Source: Metridium senile (Eukaryota; Cnidaria; Anthozoa; Actiniaria; Metridiidae). From it: a stretch of 64,000 nucleotides of DNA. Below the pieces are notes generated by a model. The model was given only the letters and a program-made list of their open reading frames with translations. It was not told where the DNA came from and made no database searches. The stretch lies in assembly GCA_949775045.1 (NCBI GenBank), contig OX459099.1, positions 19,514,741 through 19,578,740 on the forward strand, read 5' to 3'. Shown here piece after piece: positions 45,825 to 56,754 of the stretch; positions within the stretch are counted from its first letter, which is position 1, and the number at the start of each line of letters is the position of its first letter. A program made the translations under genes and the position numbers.

Positions 45825-46850
45825 CCGTAATAGGAGGAATAGGATACTTTTGTAAAAACTGGGATTGGCAAATTAAAATGAGTGGGAAATATTTTTACAA
45901 TCTTAATAAGAATGAAATAAAATAGATAAATAATAAACTGTATATACCGACTTTGATGAAAAATATGAAATTATATAAATCCTGCTCAACACTATTTCAC
46001 TTCTTCGTTCTTCATATTATCAATTTATAAACTGCATTGCAAACTTATAGACGACTTTCATAAATGGCCGCCACTTATTATCATAATTTATAAAATTGAT
46101 GTTTTAAGAAAAAGAATACTATCTTATGATAGACATTCATCATAACAATAACTTGTGAAAGTTTGAGAAAAAATGATTAAATTTTCAAGAAACTATAAGA
46201 GTTTGAAAAATCAGAAAACACCAAAACGAGGCATCAAAGGCCTCAGCAGAAACTACATACAAATCTCTAGATTTTTCATTGAGCATAACTTCTTTGGTAT
46301 TTTAGTCAGAGCATCAAAACCTTCCAAACATGCCTATTTCAGGTGGTTCTTTCATATGACAGTGCTAAAATATTAAAATATCTGTTTACTTGAAAAACCT
46401 TTTTCTGGTTTATATTATGGTATTCATATGAAGTGTCTATGTTACTAAATTAAAGTCTATGTCTAAATAGATGCACAACAACTTTATATACAGACATTGA
46501 TGAAAAATATAGCACAAAAAATACAAAAAAGTGAGCTTTTCATAATTAGGAATTGGATCAAAACATTATCAATTATTAAATTGATCAGGAAATGAAAGAG
46601 TAAACTAGGCAAAGTTTACTGTAAATATAATCGAAAATTTCAAACAAACTTAATGAAAACGCAATTGAAAAGAGAATAGTTGAATGACAAAAGGGAAAAG
46701 GAATACCTTCAGGAGAAATTGCATTCAAAATTAAATGTTTTTTTAATATTTATTTTATTTCATAATAAATAAAGAAAAAAAACGCCAAAAAATTGCAATG
46801 AAAAGTGAATACCAATTTAATTTAATTTAATTCAAAGCGAAGTGAAGTGA
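45825..46850. other. Gene-free AT-rich stretch (duplicated at 51858-52883)
   Basis: AT-rich sequence with two GATGAAAAATAT words at 45955 and 46498. The 66-codon ORF at 46173 has no recognisable domain. Nothing else seen. Confidence 0.5.
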
Positions 46851-46884
46851 AGGGAATTCAGAAATATTTCAACTACGCCAAAAG

Positions 46885-47452
46885 TATGTATATTGGGAAA
46901 ATTGCTTGAGCTATCACTAGGCCATGTATAATTTTTTCTCAAGAATATTCCACATTTAAATAGATTGCTTGAACGAATACAAGGCCTTGTATCACACGTA
47001 AGGCACTTTTTCTCAACAATATTCCACAATATAATAATATTTATATTAAGAAGATCGATGACTTGAACTATCACAGATACACGCAAGTCACTTTTTCTCG
47101 ACACCACATTTAAAAGCACGCATGTATATTGAGAAGATCGCTTGAGCTATTACTAGACCTATATCAAATACACGTAAGTCACTTTTTCTCGACACTGATA
47201 TCCACACATTTAAGCTACATTTAAAAGCATGCATGTATATTGAGAAGATCGCTTGAGCTATTACTAGACCTATATCAAATACACGTAAGTCACTTTTTCT
47301 CGACACTGATATCCACACATTTAAGCTACATTTAAAAGCATGAATGTATATTGAGAAGATCGCTTGAGCTATTACTAGACCTATATCAAATACACGTAAG
47401 TCACTTTTTCTCGACACTGATATCCACACATTTAAGCTACATTTAAAAGCAT
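46885..47452. repeat. 111-bp minisatellite, array A
   Basis: Units containing ATGTATATTGAGAAGATCGC, TTGAGCTATTACTAGACCTA, ACACGTAAGTCACTTTTTCT and CACACATTTAAGCTACATTT repeat every 111 bp from about 47120 to 47452. Two or three decayed units lie before that (46885-47120). The array is cut by the duplication junction at 47452/47453. Confidence 0.9.
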
Positions 47453-49430
47453 CTAAGTCCCACAGTCTATCTAACTGACTGTCTATGCTATTTCTTTCTT
47501 GCATTACTACAGTGTTGACAGTCACTATGTTTGCACTATCTGATCTCTCACACTCTATTGCTAATGGGCCTGACAATACCCAGCCTAACTCTGTCTCTAT
47601 GGCAACTGGCTCGTCCTGTTTTCCTCTAACTGCGCTACCTTTCTGAAACTGCCACAAATAATCTGCTCCTACTAAAACATCTATTTCTAATTTGTCTTGG
47701 CTACGATTAACATCAGAAAACCATAGCCCTCTAAGGTGCAAATACCTAGTTCTTGCTATCTCTACGTGATTGTTTGGGATGTGCGCTATCTCTGGTACTA
47801 CAAATGCTTCTATTCTAACACTGTTCTTCCCTTTAACTGGACTAACTGTTAACTCTACAACATTTCTTAGTTCACTCTTCTTACCACTCTCCCCAAACGC
47901 GTTGATGCTTAACCACTCGCGCCTTACTACTGGAAGTCTAGCTTCGCGTGCTGCTGATGAAGTGATAAAAGAGCGATGACTGCCTCCGTCAAAGAGCACT
48001 CTCGCGCGAACGCTCAAATCACTCTCCCCCTCACTCCTAAGAATCCCTTGCGCAGTTTGCAATGCAACTTTAGTACTGGCGTGTACGTAATAATTTCCTG
48101 ACTCGATATTAGGTGCGCTTTTACCCTGGTTATTATTATTAACTACTATGTTATTACTTGATATTTCCGATAAATGCGTGGTTTGATTACCTAATTGCGG
48201 GGTTTTCCCTGAGGCCTGACCCTCACAAATACTGACGTGGTGATTCCTCCCACACCCCTTACAACTTAGGTTAGATCTACATTCTACCACTCTATGGTTC
48301 CTTTTTAAACATTTAAAGCATCTGTTATACTTAACTAACAGTTCCCTTCTTTCTTTCGCTGTATTCATGTTGGCACAGTCCTCTTCTTCGTGGTGTCCCC
48401 AACAGTACACACATTTCTTCGTAAATGGCTTGTTTGATGACAGCAGGGCACTCGCTGATGCACGTGGCTGTCCGTACTGTCGCTTGTTTTCCGGTTTTAT
48501 CTGTTTCATGGCATCGTGGTCTTCCCTCAGTTCAATCTCGTTCTTGAGTTGGTGTATTAGGTCTTTCATCTTCCACAGGCGGAATTTCTGTCCTCTCGTA
48601 ATGGTCAGTCGCAGCTGTGAAGGAAGCTTTTCTAGTAGTCGCGGTACTACTATACAAGAATAAGTGTTCTCATTCACTTCCAGCGCTTGTAAGCCACGGT
48701 AATGTGACTCACAAGCCTGAAAAAACCTTCTTAATCTTGTGGAATCAGCGTCGTTGTACACTGGCTCAATTTCCATCAAATCCTTGATGTGGCTTTGTTG
48801 TATCGCCTCGTCTCGACCATATCGTTCAAGTAACGTCTTTACTGCTGCGTCGTAGTTGGCCGAGGTGAGCGCGAAACCTGCCACTGTTGCCTTCGCAGGT
48901 CCGTCCAATAATCCCTTTAAATATTTAAACTTATCTACGTTTGCGAGGGCCTCATTTTTGTGGATAGTACTTTCGTAACTATCCCAGAACTCTTGCCATT
49001 CTTGCAGTTTGCCATTGAACCGCAACATCTGCAGTTTCGGTAATCTTGCGGTGATTTGTTTTTGGGTTGTGGATTCTGTGCTTGTCGTTGAGGTGTTTAG
49101 CGGTGTTTCTTGATTTGTTTTCAGCTCCTTTTCCAGTTTAAGTGTTACGGCAAGAAGATCGCTGCGCAGCTTCTCTCCCTCCGTTATCACCCTCTCGATG
49201 TCGTCCTCAGTGGTCTCCTCGATTGCGACGAGGAGATCGACTACTTCATCATCAAGCTCTTGTAGCTTCTTTCCCTTTTGTTGAAGAGCGGTGATCTGTT
49301 GTCGTGCCCACAACTCCTCTAGTTCTTCACCGTCTTCGTTTAGTTTCTCGTTAGTCTTGTTGATCAGCTTACAGGCAGCTCCGCGGTGAGCTGACCGTAC
49401 TTTCTTTCTCTTTGCGATTTCGTCCGCCAT
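47088..49430 (-). pseudogene. Chimeric ORF: BEL Gag-protease fused to minisatellite
   Basis: Codons 1-659 are the same as the N-terminal part of the polyprotein at 37969-43398 (Gag, zinc knuckles, protease). Codons 660-780 are about 3.3 copies of a 37-residue repeat translated from the 111-bp minisatellite (AFKCSLNVWISVS, DLRVFDIGLVIAQAI). Reverse transcriptase, RNase H and integrase are absent, and there is no 3' LTR. The frame stays open only because 111 is divisible by three. It is the product of the tandem duplication, not a separate insertion. It could be transcribed from the duplicated LTR. Confidence 0.92.
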
Positions 49431-49456
49431 CTTCGAGATTTTTCTTCTTCTCGGCT

Positions 49457-49475
49457 GATCCGGCTCGAAGGACCA
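49457..49475 (-). other. Duplicated primer-binding site
   Basis: Copy of 43425-43443 at +6032, complementary to the tRNA-Tyr 3' end. Confidence 0.8.
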
Positions 49476-49477
49476 AG

Positions 49478-50006
49478 TTTCGTAGAGCTATCCACGAACG
49501 TGTCTATCCAAGTAGACCACTACAACTTCGTTTTGCGTCAAACCTTTTATTCCCTTGTCACTGGTACATTTGCGTTTCTTACAATTCGCAATCCAACTTT
49601 TTACTGCCTATACATCGATTTTCTACCTATATTTATATCAAAACTCTAACAGGAACAACATACCTAAGTTTACAGTCATTCATACCTAGGTTTACAATCA
49701 TTTCTCTTACGTACGAGAAGTTTATTCACTATTCATTATGTATCCTGTTTTTACATGCTTGTCGTGTGACTAATAGTTGTATATTCTCCGATATACGTGC
49801 TAATCCCTTAAATTGTTATCTCTAATCTTGTTATTGAATGTCCCACCCGACATATGACGAATGACACTATCAATACCGGTATAACGTGACTAATACTTCT
49901 AAGTTATGTTATATGTTATGCTAAATCTTTGGTTTCAAAGGCTAAATAAATGCTAAATAATCGACTAAATTAATACTGTAAAAATGCCTAATTTTACTCC
50001 TCGACA
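49478..50006 (-). repeat. BEL 5' LTR, duplicated copy
   Basis: Copy of 43446-43974, carrying A at the position where the 3' LTR has T. It has no partner LTR downstream on the minus strand before the junction, so unit B is a one-LTR fragment followed at its right by CTTGTA. Confidence 0.93.
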
Positions 50007-50044
50007 CTTGTATCAAAGAAATCAATACAAAAGAAAAACAAATA

Positions 50045-50332
50045 GAGTGCTTACACTATGTCCATGAAATAGAATCTAAATAGTTCCTAACTAATAGTTT
50101 TTATTTAGTGACTATTAGTCACTATCACTCAACTGGGACAGCTTTAGTAACAACTAGACCACAATACACAAGGGAAATCAAATACTCAAAACCATAGAAA
50201 GTTAATACTTTAATCATGGTGTATTGTTACTAAAGCTGTTCCAGTTGAGTGATAGTGACTAATAGTCACTAAATAAAAACTATTAATTAGTAACTATTTA
50301 GATTTCATTTCATGGACATAGTGTAAGCACTC
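50045..50332. mobile_element. Duplicated TIR element (copy of 44013-44300)
   Basis: Same GAGTGCTTAC...GTAAGCACTC element at +6032, duplicated passively with its flanks rather than by transposition. Confidence 0.88.
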
Positions 50333-50604
50333 TATAAAAATACAGATAGGTAATAGAATGAAATTTGAAACACCGTAAAAAAATGTTGATGTTACTAACG
50401 TTTCGAGCCCTTCGTCGGAGTAAAAATATAAAAATGCACATTGAAGTCAATTTATAATGCTTTGTATTTCATGAAAGATTGAAAATGAAAAATAAGTAAT
50501 ATAATGAAAGAATAAATGATATAGTGAATATAATGAAGGTCTTTGCGAAATAGAAAAGATAAAATAGTAACATGATATGTATATGACATTGAAAGGGAAT
50601 AAGA

Positions 50605-51855
50605 ACCCGGGGGGGGGGGGGGGGGCGACTCCGGGAAAAAAGATACCGGAAGTCTTTTAAAAAGGGCGTGGCTGGATGAATTTTACCCCCTAAGAGATAC
50701 CACATTAATTCATATTAGTATAAATACAAAGGTGATTATACAAAATCGCGCGCTCTGATTGGTTTGCTATCTCGGATTATCAGCCGATAATCACCTTTTC
50801 GGACAAAATGGCTGCCAGTAGTTGTTTTGTCACTGTTAGCGAAGATGAAATTGAAAACTTTAAAGAAAATGCTGTCCCAAAATCGACAAAAGAAGCTACT
50901 AAGTTTGGTGTCAAGCTATTTAAAGGTATCATAGTAAATTTTCATGTTTTTTTTTTGTCATTATATGCGAGACAAAGTTTACAATTTTTACGCGTAACGG
51001 TCGCGCTTTTAAAAAATAAAATATTTTCACTTTCAATGCTGTTTCCTTCTTTCTTTTTTGAAATAATCACCTTTGTATTTATACTAAAACGATTATTCAC
51101 CTCAGGCGAAGTGATTATCGGTGAATATTTACCTCGCAGCTCGAAGACTCACCGCTCGGTAAATATTCACCGATAATCACTTCGCCTTCGGCGAATAGTT
51201 GTTAAATATTAATATACGTATCAAAAGCGAATATCGATTAGCTCTTCTCTCTTTTTTCGACACCCTAAAGGCCCGTTCACACGAGCGATTTTTGCGGCGA
51301 TTTGAGGTGCGATTTTTACAGCGATTTTACGGCGATGTAAACGCACGTGTGAACAACCAGCGATTTTACTGTGGCTTTTCAGCTTTTCAGGATAAACTTT
51401 TGCTACAAGTTTCTGCGAGTTTTATGAAAAAATGATCAATTTAGATCTTCTTCATCTTTCCATGACGGAAAGTAGCTACACATTTCCTATTGGGGGACTC
51501 CTAGTTCTAATTTTCACAGTTTTCTGAATCGCAGCTGAATCGCGATCAAATTTGAACATGTTCAAAACACCTGCGATATCGCGGCGATGTGAATTTCCAA
51601 AATCGCAGTAAAATCGCCGGTTGTTCACACGCGCGAATTTTCATCGCCGTAAAAATCGCCACGAAAATCGCACCTCAAATCGCCGCAAAAATCGCTCGTG
51701 TGAACGGGCCTTAAGAGATACCAGAAAATGCTAATTTTCAAAAATTCTCATTTGAAATGCTAAAAGATACCAATTCGCTTATTTTTACCCCTAAGAGATA
51801 CGACGAGCTTCCCTGGTACTTTTTCCCGGAGTCCCCCCCCCCCCCCCCCCCGTCC
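50605..51855 (+). repeat. Duplicated interrupted GATACC repeat (copy of 44573-45822)
   Basis: Includes the element at 50717-51085, the first-exon fragment at 50808-50925 and the AGGCCCGTTC element at 51269-51711, all at +6032. The right border C run is 19 instead of 18. Confidence 0.85.
50808..50925 (+). pseudogene. Duplicate of the captured first-exon fragment
   Basis: Identical by eye to 44776-44893: start codon, 39 codons and donor-like sequence. See that entry for the tentative family. Confidence 0.4.
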
Positions 51856-51857
51856 CC

Positions 51858-52883
51858 CCGTAATAGGAGGAATAGGATACTTTTGTAAAAACTGGGATTG
51901 GCAAATTAAAATGAGTGGGAAATATTTTTACAATCTTAATAAGAATGAAATAAAATAGATAAATAATAAACTGTATATACCGACTTTGATGAAAAATATG
52001 AAATTATATAAATCCTGCTCAACACTATTTCACTTCTTCGTTCTTCATATTATCAATTTATAAACTGCATTGCAAACTTATAGACGACTTTCATAAATGG
52101 CCGCCACTTATTATCATAATTTATAAAATTGATGTTTTAAGAAAAAGAATACTATCTTATGATAGACATTCATCATAACAATAACTTGTGAAAGTTTGAG
52201 AAAAAATGATTAAATTTTCAAGAAACTATAAGAGTTTGAAAAATCAGAAAACACCAAAACGAGGCATCAAAGGCCTCAGCAGAAACTACATACAAATCTC
52301 TAGATTTTTCATTGAGCATAACTTCTTTGGTATTTTAGTCAGAGCATCAAAACCTTCCAAACATGCCTATTTCAGGTGGTTCTTTCATATGACAGTGCTA
52401 AAATATTAAAATATCTGTTTACTTGAAAAACCTTTTTCTGGTTTATATTATGGTATTCATATGAAGTGTCTATGTTACTAAATTAAAGTCTATGTCTAAA
52501 TAGATGCACAACAACTTTATATACAGACATTGATGAAAAATATAGCACAAAAAATACAAAAAAGTGAGCTTTTCATAATTAGGAATTGGATCAAAACATT
52601 ATCAATTATTAAATTGATCAGGAAATGAAAGAGTAAACTAGGCAAAGTTTACTGTAAATATAATCGAAAATTTCAAACAAACTTAATGAAAACGCAATTG
52701 AAAAGAGAATAGTTGAATGACAAAAGGGAAAAGGAATACCTTCAGGAGAAATTGCATTCAAAATTAAATGTTTTTTTAATATTTATTTTATTTCATAATA
52801 AATAAAGAAAAAAAACGCCAAAAAATTGCAATGAAAAGTGAATACCAATTTAATTTAATTTAATTCAAAGCGAAGTGAAGTGA
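51858..52883. other. Duplicate of the gene-free stretch 45825-46850
   Basis: Same sequence at an offset of 6033. Nothing additional. Confidence 0.5.
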
Positions 52884-52917
52884 AGGGAATTCAGAAATAT
52901 TTCAACTACGCCAAAAG

Positions 52918-53531
52918 TATGTATATTGGGAAAATTGCTTGAGCTATCACTAGGCCATGTATAATTTTTTCTCAAGAATATTCCACATTTAAATAGATTG
53001 CTTGAACGAATACAAGGCCTTGTATCACACGTAAGGCACTTTTTCTCAACAATATTCCACAATATAATAATATTTATATTAAGAAGATCGATGACTTGAA
53101 CTATCACAGATACACGCAAGTCACTTTTTCTCGACACCACATTTAAAAGCACGCATGTATATTGAGAAGATCGCTTGAGCTATTACTAGACCTATATCAA
53201 ATACACGTAAGTCACTTTTTCTCGACACTGATATCCACACATTTAAGCTACATTTAAAAGCATGCATGTATATTGAGAAGATCGCTTGAGCTATTACTAG
53301 ACCTATATCAAATACACGTAAGTCACTTTTTCTCGACACTGATATCCACACATTTAAGCTACATTTAAAAGCATGAATGTATATTGAGAAGATCGCTTGA
53401 GCTATTACTAGACCTATATCAAATACACGTAAGTCACTTTTTCTCGACACTGATATCCACACATTTAAGCTACATTTAAAAGCATGCATGTATATTGAGA
53501 AGATCGCTTGAGCTATTACTAGACCTATATC
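52918..53531. repeat. 111-bp minisatellite, array B
   Basis: Copy of array A plus one further partial unit after 53485, ending ACCTATATCATTATCTAAAAGC. The final part gives the authentic right end of the ancestral array. Confidence 0.9.
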
Positions 53532-53769
53532 ATTATCTAAAAGCACTTTAGTTGTTTACTACATGTACACACTATTTCTCAGCGATAATATAACCTATTT
53601 GAGCCTTAACGTAGAAACAAATATAAAAACACTTCAACTTGCACTTCAAAAGGAGAAGAGAAAATTGCCAAAACATCTTCACCTCAACAGACGATCTTTT
53701 ATTCAGATAATGAAAATATAGCTAATTACCAGGCGTGTTATTTATGTTGCTTAAGTCAAATTTTGTGGC

Positions 53770-54090
53770 AAAACCCCGGGGGTGGGTGGGTGGGTAAGGG
53801 GGGTGGGGGGTACTCCCTTTGTCCAAGTGGTAGGGGTGATCGGCGTACCTTTTAGGGTAAAAATATTTCCTGTGCTTGCCTTTTAGAGTCCTTTTAGGGT
53901 TCTGGCTTAAAAATCTGTTACGTAACATGATTTAGTACCTGTAAGAGTCATTTTTACTCTGTTTTGTGGCTTTGTTGGGGTAGAAATCGACAAGGCTTTA
54001 TCAGTTATTTTTATCTGTGCGTACCTTTTAGGGGTCGTTTTCAAAATCTCCGCCGATTACCCCCACCACTTGCCCCGGGGGCAAAATACT
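53770..54090 (-). repeat. GTACCTTTTAGGG repeat (related to GATACC family)
   Basis: Bounded by AACCCCGGGGGTGGG and TTGCCCCGGGGGC, with repeated GTACCTTTTAGGG words, CAAGTGGTAGGGGTGATCGG and TTACGTAACATGATTT. A close relative is at 60508-60720. 54470-54750 shares only the GTACCTTTTAGGGTC words. Confidence 0.65.
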
Positions 54091-54101
54091 GTTGGATTTG
54101 A

Positions 54102-54312
54102 GGCCTAGTTCAAACGTCACATGTACCGAACCTAGGTTGTCTCTCTTGCACCCTCCACCTATTCTTTTCCATTTTTCACTGTAAATTTATCTTGTGTATA
54201 TATATGTGGTAAATAAAAACCTTTGAACCTAATGCAAGTGAGTTCAAACAATAGGTTTTGTTCATTTGCTTTACATTCGGCACATTTGAGATGTGACGTT
54301 TGAACTAGGCGT
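54102..54312. mobile_element. Inverted-repeat element (GGCCTAGTTCAAACGTC family), complete ends
   Basis: GGCCTAGTTCAAACGTCACA is inverted against TGTGACGTTTGAACTAGGC. The interior has ACAATAGGTTTTGTTCATTT as in 25059-25169. No ORF. Confidence 0.75.
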
Positions 54313-54469
54313 TAGTTATTTGATGGTGGGTTAGGCAATTTGTTGATGAAAGATGTTGCTTTTTTGCCCTCGTGGCTGTGCAGGGTTTTTTCAGCTTTGC
54401 ACAATATTTTTTCATTTTTTGTTTGTTGTGCGGCATATTTTTTCCAAGATTACAGCTGTGCTTGATGCC

Positions 54470-54752
54470 CGGGGAGGGAACTCCCGTACAAAATGGATAG
54501 GGCCGGTGCTCGACGGACCTTTTACGGTCGAAAATAAGACCCTCGCGTACCTTTTAGGGTCAGTTTTCGAACTTAAGATTATACATATATACATCAATTT
54601 TAAATTTAAACAAATGTTAAATGTGGTCGTACCTTTTAGGGTCTGAAATCAGTATTTGAGTTAATTTATGCGTACCTTTTAGGGTCATTTTCAAAACCGT
54701 TCGTCGAGCACCCCTATCCATTTTTTAAGGGAGAACCCCCCCCCCCCCCCCC
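54470..54752 (-). repeat. GTACCTTTTAGGGTC repeat with poly-C border
   Basis: GCCCGGGGAGGGAACTCCCG at the left, CGTACCTTTTAGGGTC three times inside, and GAGAACCC followed by a long C run at the right. AAAATGGATAGGGCCGGTGC and its partial inverse CACCCCTATCCATTTT form the outer inverted ends. Confidence 0.6.
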
Positions 54753-55229
54753 CCCTCCTCAACTATCTAATAGTCTTTAGGACGTGCGCTCCATGACGTT
54801 AAGTTGAGAATAAAGAACAAATATAGTAAGCTTTAGTAGTGACAGTGAAGGCGGTATTTGCACTTCATCGAGGAGATTAAAACCCTTTCTAATATTAAAG
54901 TGCTTTAAGTGTGCATCCATTAACTAATTGTTGATGTACCATCTCACTCTAATTGTTGATGTACCATCTCACTGGGGTTATAAATGACTCCTATATAACA
55001 GCTTGACGTTGACGATTAAAGACATTTTAAGTAAAGTACGAGTTTCATGTTATTGCAGCAACCACAAGTAATAGGTTTCATAGTATTTATATACATATAC
55101 ATCTGCTTGCAAAACCGTTTCTTGTTGAAATAAAAAAAATTGTTTCTGATATTTTGTTTCTGATTTTTTGACGGAAAAATAATAAAATTGACATTCATAA
55201 GAGTTTTTTTTATTATAATATATGGAGCA
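54753..55229. other. Gene-free stretch
   Basis: Only a short direct repeat, TAATTGTTGATGTACCATCT twice at 54930-54970. No ORF of note. Confidence 0.5.
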
Positions 55230-55538
55230 ACTTTAGAATACCCCGACATTTTTGAAGGCATGCAATGGAAATTGCTGTACCCGTACTCCGTTGTCTTTTG
55301 AGAACGGCGAAATACTAATATAAACTAAGTCCGAAGTGAAATAAAGATATACAACTAAGTGTAACCGCGGTCCGCAGTCCGAAGTGAAATAGATATACAA
55401 CTAAGTGTAACCGCGGTCCGCAGTCCGAAGTGAAGTAATGATATACAACTAAGTGTAACCGCGGTCCACAGTCAATCACTGCGGACCACGGTGACAGGTC
55501 TATACTGTGGCCTAAAAAGTTTTGGGGTATTCTAAAGT
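55230..55538. mobile_element. TIR element (ACTTTAGAATACCCC) with internal 45-50 bp repeats
   Basis: Begins ACTTTAGAATACCCCGACAT and ends GGGGTATTCTAAAGT. Inside, CGAAGTGAAAT...ATATACAACTAAGTGTAACC then GCGGTCC recurs three times, followed by a partly inverted tail (CACTGCGGACCACGGTGACA). No ORF. Confidence 0.75.
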
Positions 55539-55596
55539 CATGAAGCCTAATATATATATTATTGAAAAAAAAACCTGTCATTGACATCAACATAAT

Positions 55597-55850
55597 TTCG
55601 GGGGTTGAAGGTGAATAATGAATAACGGGTCCAAAATTGACTGGAATAATGAATTATTGCATCAAATCCTTTAGGAATAATGAATAACAAAGAAATGATA
55701 AAAGAATAATGAATTAACCCCGAACATTTCGTGAGAAAAAAAGAATAATGAATTATGTGAAATTTTGGAATATGAATAATGAATTATGGAGAAAAAATGG
55801 GCAGGAATAATGAATTATTGACCACATATAATTCACCTTTAACCCCCGAA
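55597..55850. mobile_element. TIR element (TTCGGGGGTTGAAGGTGAAT), TAAT TSD
   Basis: Begins TTCGGGGGTTGAAGGTGAAT and ends ATTCACCTTTAACCCCCGAA, flanked by TAAT. The interior is about eight spaced copies of GAATAATGAATTA. 254 bp, no ORF. Confidence 0.85.
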
Positions 55851-56212
55851 TAATTATCATCATCACCATCATCAATATTATCATAAGTTTCATCGTCATC
55901 ATTGTAAATAATACTATCATTATCATTATTACCACCACCATCATCATCATCATCATCATTGGCCATCATTATCACCACCAATTCATAATCAAATATGACC
56001 ATCCTTACCATCAACATCTTGATCATCATTGTTATTATCTTCATCAAAATATATCACGATCATCATCGTACTCATTATCTTCTTCTTCCTCTGCCCTTTC
56101 CCTACTGTCATCATTATCATCATCATCATCATCATCATCACCATCATCATTACCACTACCATCACCATCATCATCATCATCATCATCATCCTCATTGGCA
56201 TATTTAGCCCAG
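55851..56212. repeat. ATC/CAT microsatellite
   Basis: Imperfect CATCAT and CACCAT runs with a unique-like interruption at about 56060-56105. His/Ile- and Met/Asp-rich open frames here are repeat artefacts. Similar tracts are at 9700-10530 and 63597-64000. Confidence 0.92.
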
Positions 56213-56225
56213 CTCTAATAACTTA

Positions 56226-56390
56226 TACAAAACCTTATACAAATCACGAAAATAATGAACTAAAGTCAATGTATTTAATTTTCTTCCAAGGTTATTCTAA
56301 GAAACAAAGTTGCATGTTTTCAACTGACAAAACCTTATACAAATCATGAAAATAATGAACTAAACTCAATGTATATCATTTTCTTTCAAG
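56226..56390 (+). repeat. Tandem duplication containing a copy of the exon 2 acceptor and its first codons
   Basis: CAAAACCTTATACAAATCAC then GAAAATAATGAACTAAA...TCAATGTAT...TTTTCTT(C/T)CAAG|GTTATTCTAAG AAACAAAGTTG occurs at 56226-56330 and again at 56331-56412. In the upstream copy the reading frame after the acceptor goes GYSKKQSCMFSTDK and then runs to a stop. In the true exon it goes on into the FN2 core. The upstream acceptor looks usable, so it is a potential decoy. Confidence 0.8.
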
Positions 56391-56588
56391 GTTATTCTAA
56401 GAAACAAAGTTGTACGTTTTCCACAGACGAAGGGCGTTGCTGTGCAATACCATTTGTCTTCAATAACCGTACTTATACTGAATGTACTGCTGACCTGGAC
56501 AAAGAGAACTGGCGCAGACAGTGGAATATCCCTTGGTGTCCAGTACAAAGTGTTCAGCAAACCAGGAAACACAAATGTTTTAGAACAG
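56391..56588 (+). CDS. Exon 2: fibronectin type II-like domain
   Basis: 198 nt, phase 1 at both ends: acceptor TTTTCTTTCAAG at 56390, donor ACAG|GTAAGG at 56589. It encodes GYSKKQSCTFSTDEGRCC, AIPFVFNNRTYTEC, NIPWCP and TRKHKCFRTG. The spacing CC-x-(I)PF-x-(F)-x-Y-x-x-C, PWC and a final C is that of an FN2 module. It is atypical: the aromatic NYD stretch between the last two Cys is absent, and an extra Cys pair member sits before the core. FN2 domains are small extracellular modules that bind collagen or other ligands. A second acceptor, TTTTCCACAG at 56426, is also in phase 1 and would give a 162-nt exon. I prefer the longer form because the early Cys has a counterpart in exon 4. Confidence 0.78.
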
Positions 56589-56754
56589 GTAAGGCATAAT
56601 GTTATGTGACTTTATATAGCTAATTTTTCATTCTCTCGAGTATTCATCTTTTGACAACAGTATGAATTACTATGTCAGTTGTTTTTCTATTTGATTGCGT
56701 TCATCATATCGGCGAAGAACAAAAAGATCGATAGATTGACAAATTAAAAAAGAA

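Larger units (their letters stand above)
41421..47452. repeat. Tandem segmental duplication, unit A (6,032 bp)
   Basis: Positions 41421-47452 recur at +6032 as 47453-53485. ORFs, LTR and all nested elements keep the same spacing. The only length change I find is in a poly-C run, 18 C at 45801 against 19 C at 51833, after which the offset becomes 6033. The unit begins inside the BEL gag-pol and ends inside a 111-bp minisatellite. At the junction the two ends share only AT, so the join looks like microhomology-mediated or illegitimate recombination. Confidence 0.93.
47453..53485. repeat. Tandem segmental duplication, unit B (6,033 bp)
   Basis: A copy of 41421-47452 with one extra C at about 51850. 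Unit B ends at 53485 (AGCAT), where the 111-bp array carries on for another partial unit to about 53531. The original array therefore extended beyond the breakpoint. I noticed no substitutions between units, but I did not compare every base. Confidence 0.93.
30803..56390 (+). other. Proposed intron 1 (about 25.6 kb) filled with repeats and a BEL element
   Basis: Runs from GTGAGT at 30803 to TTTCTTTCAAG at 56390. 30940-31300 has three or four loose copies of a GATGAATCGTTCGAATCTCA unit, seen again at 33430-33500. 32150-32490 is a diverged tandem pair of about 185 bp (TTCTTATCCTAACAAT, GAGATTTTGTCTTA). 33940-34260 is a tandem pair of 157 bp (CTAGCTAGCTGCTAGCACTT). 34735-35340 is AT-rich, featureless sequence. 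35455-35800 has two loose copies of TGTTTCAATTAAATAC. The rest is covered by separate entries. An unseen small exon inside cannot be excluded. Confidence 0.4.

Noticed and set aside
47453..50006. Second, independent BEL insertion
   Set aside because: All flanking sequence is duplicated at the same 6,032-bp offset and the element stops at the duplication junction, so it is a passive copy.
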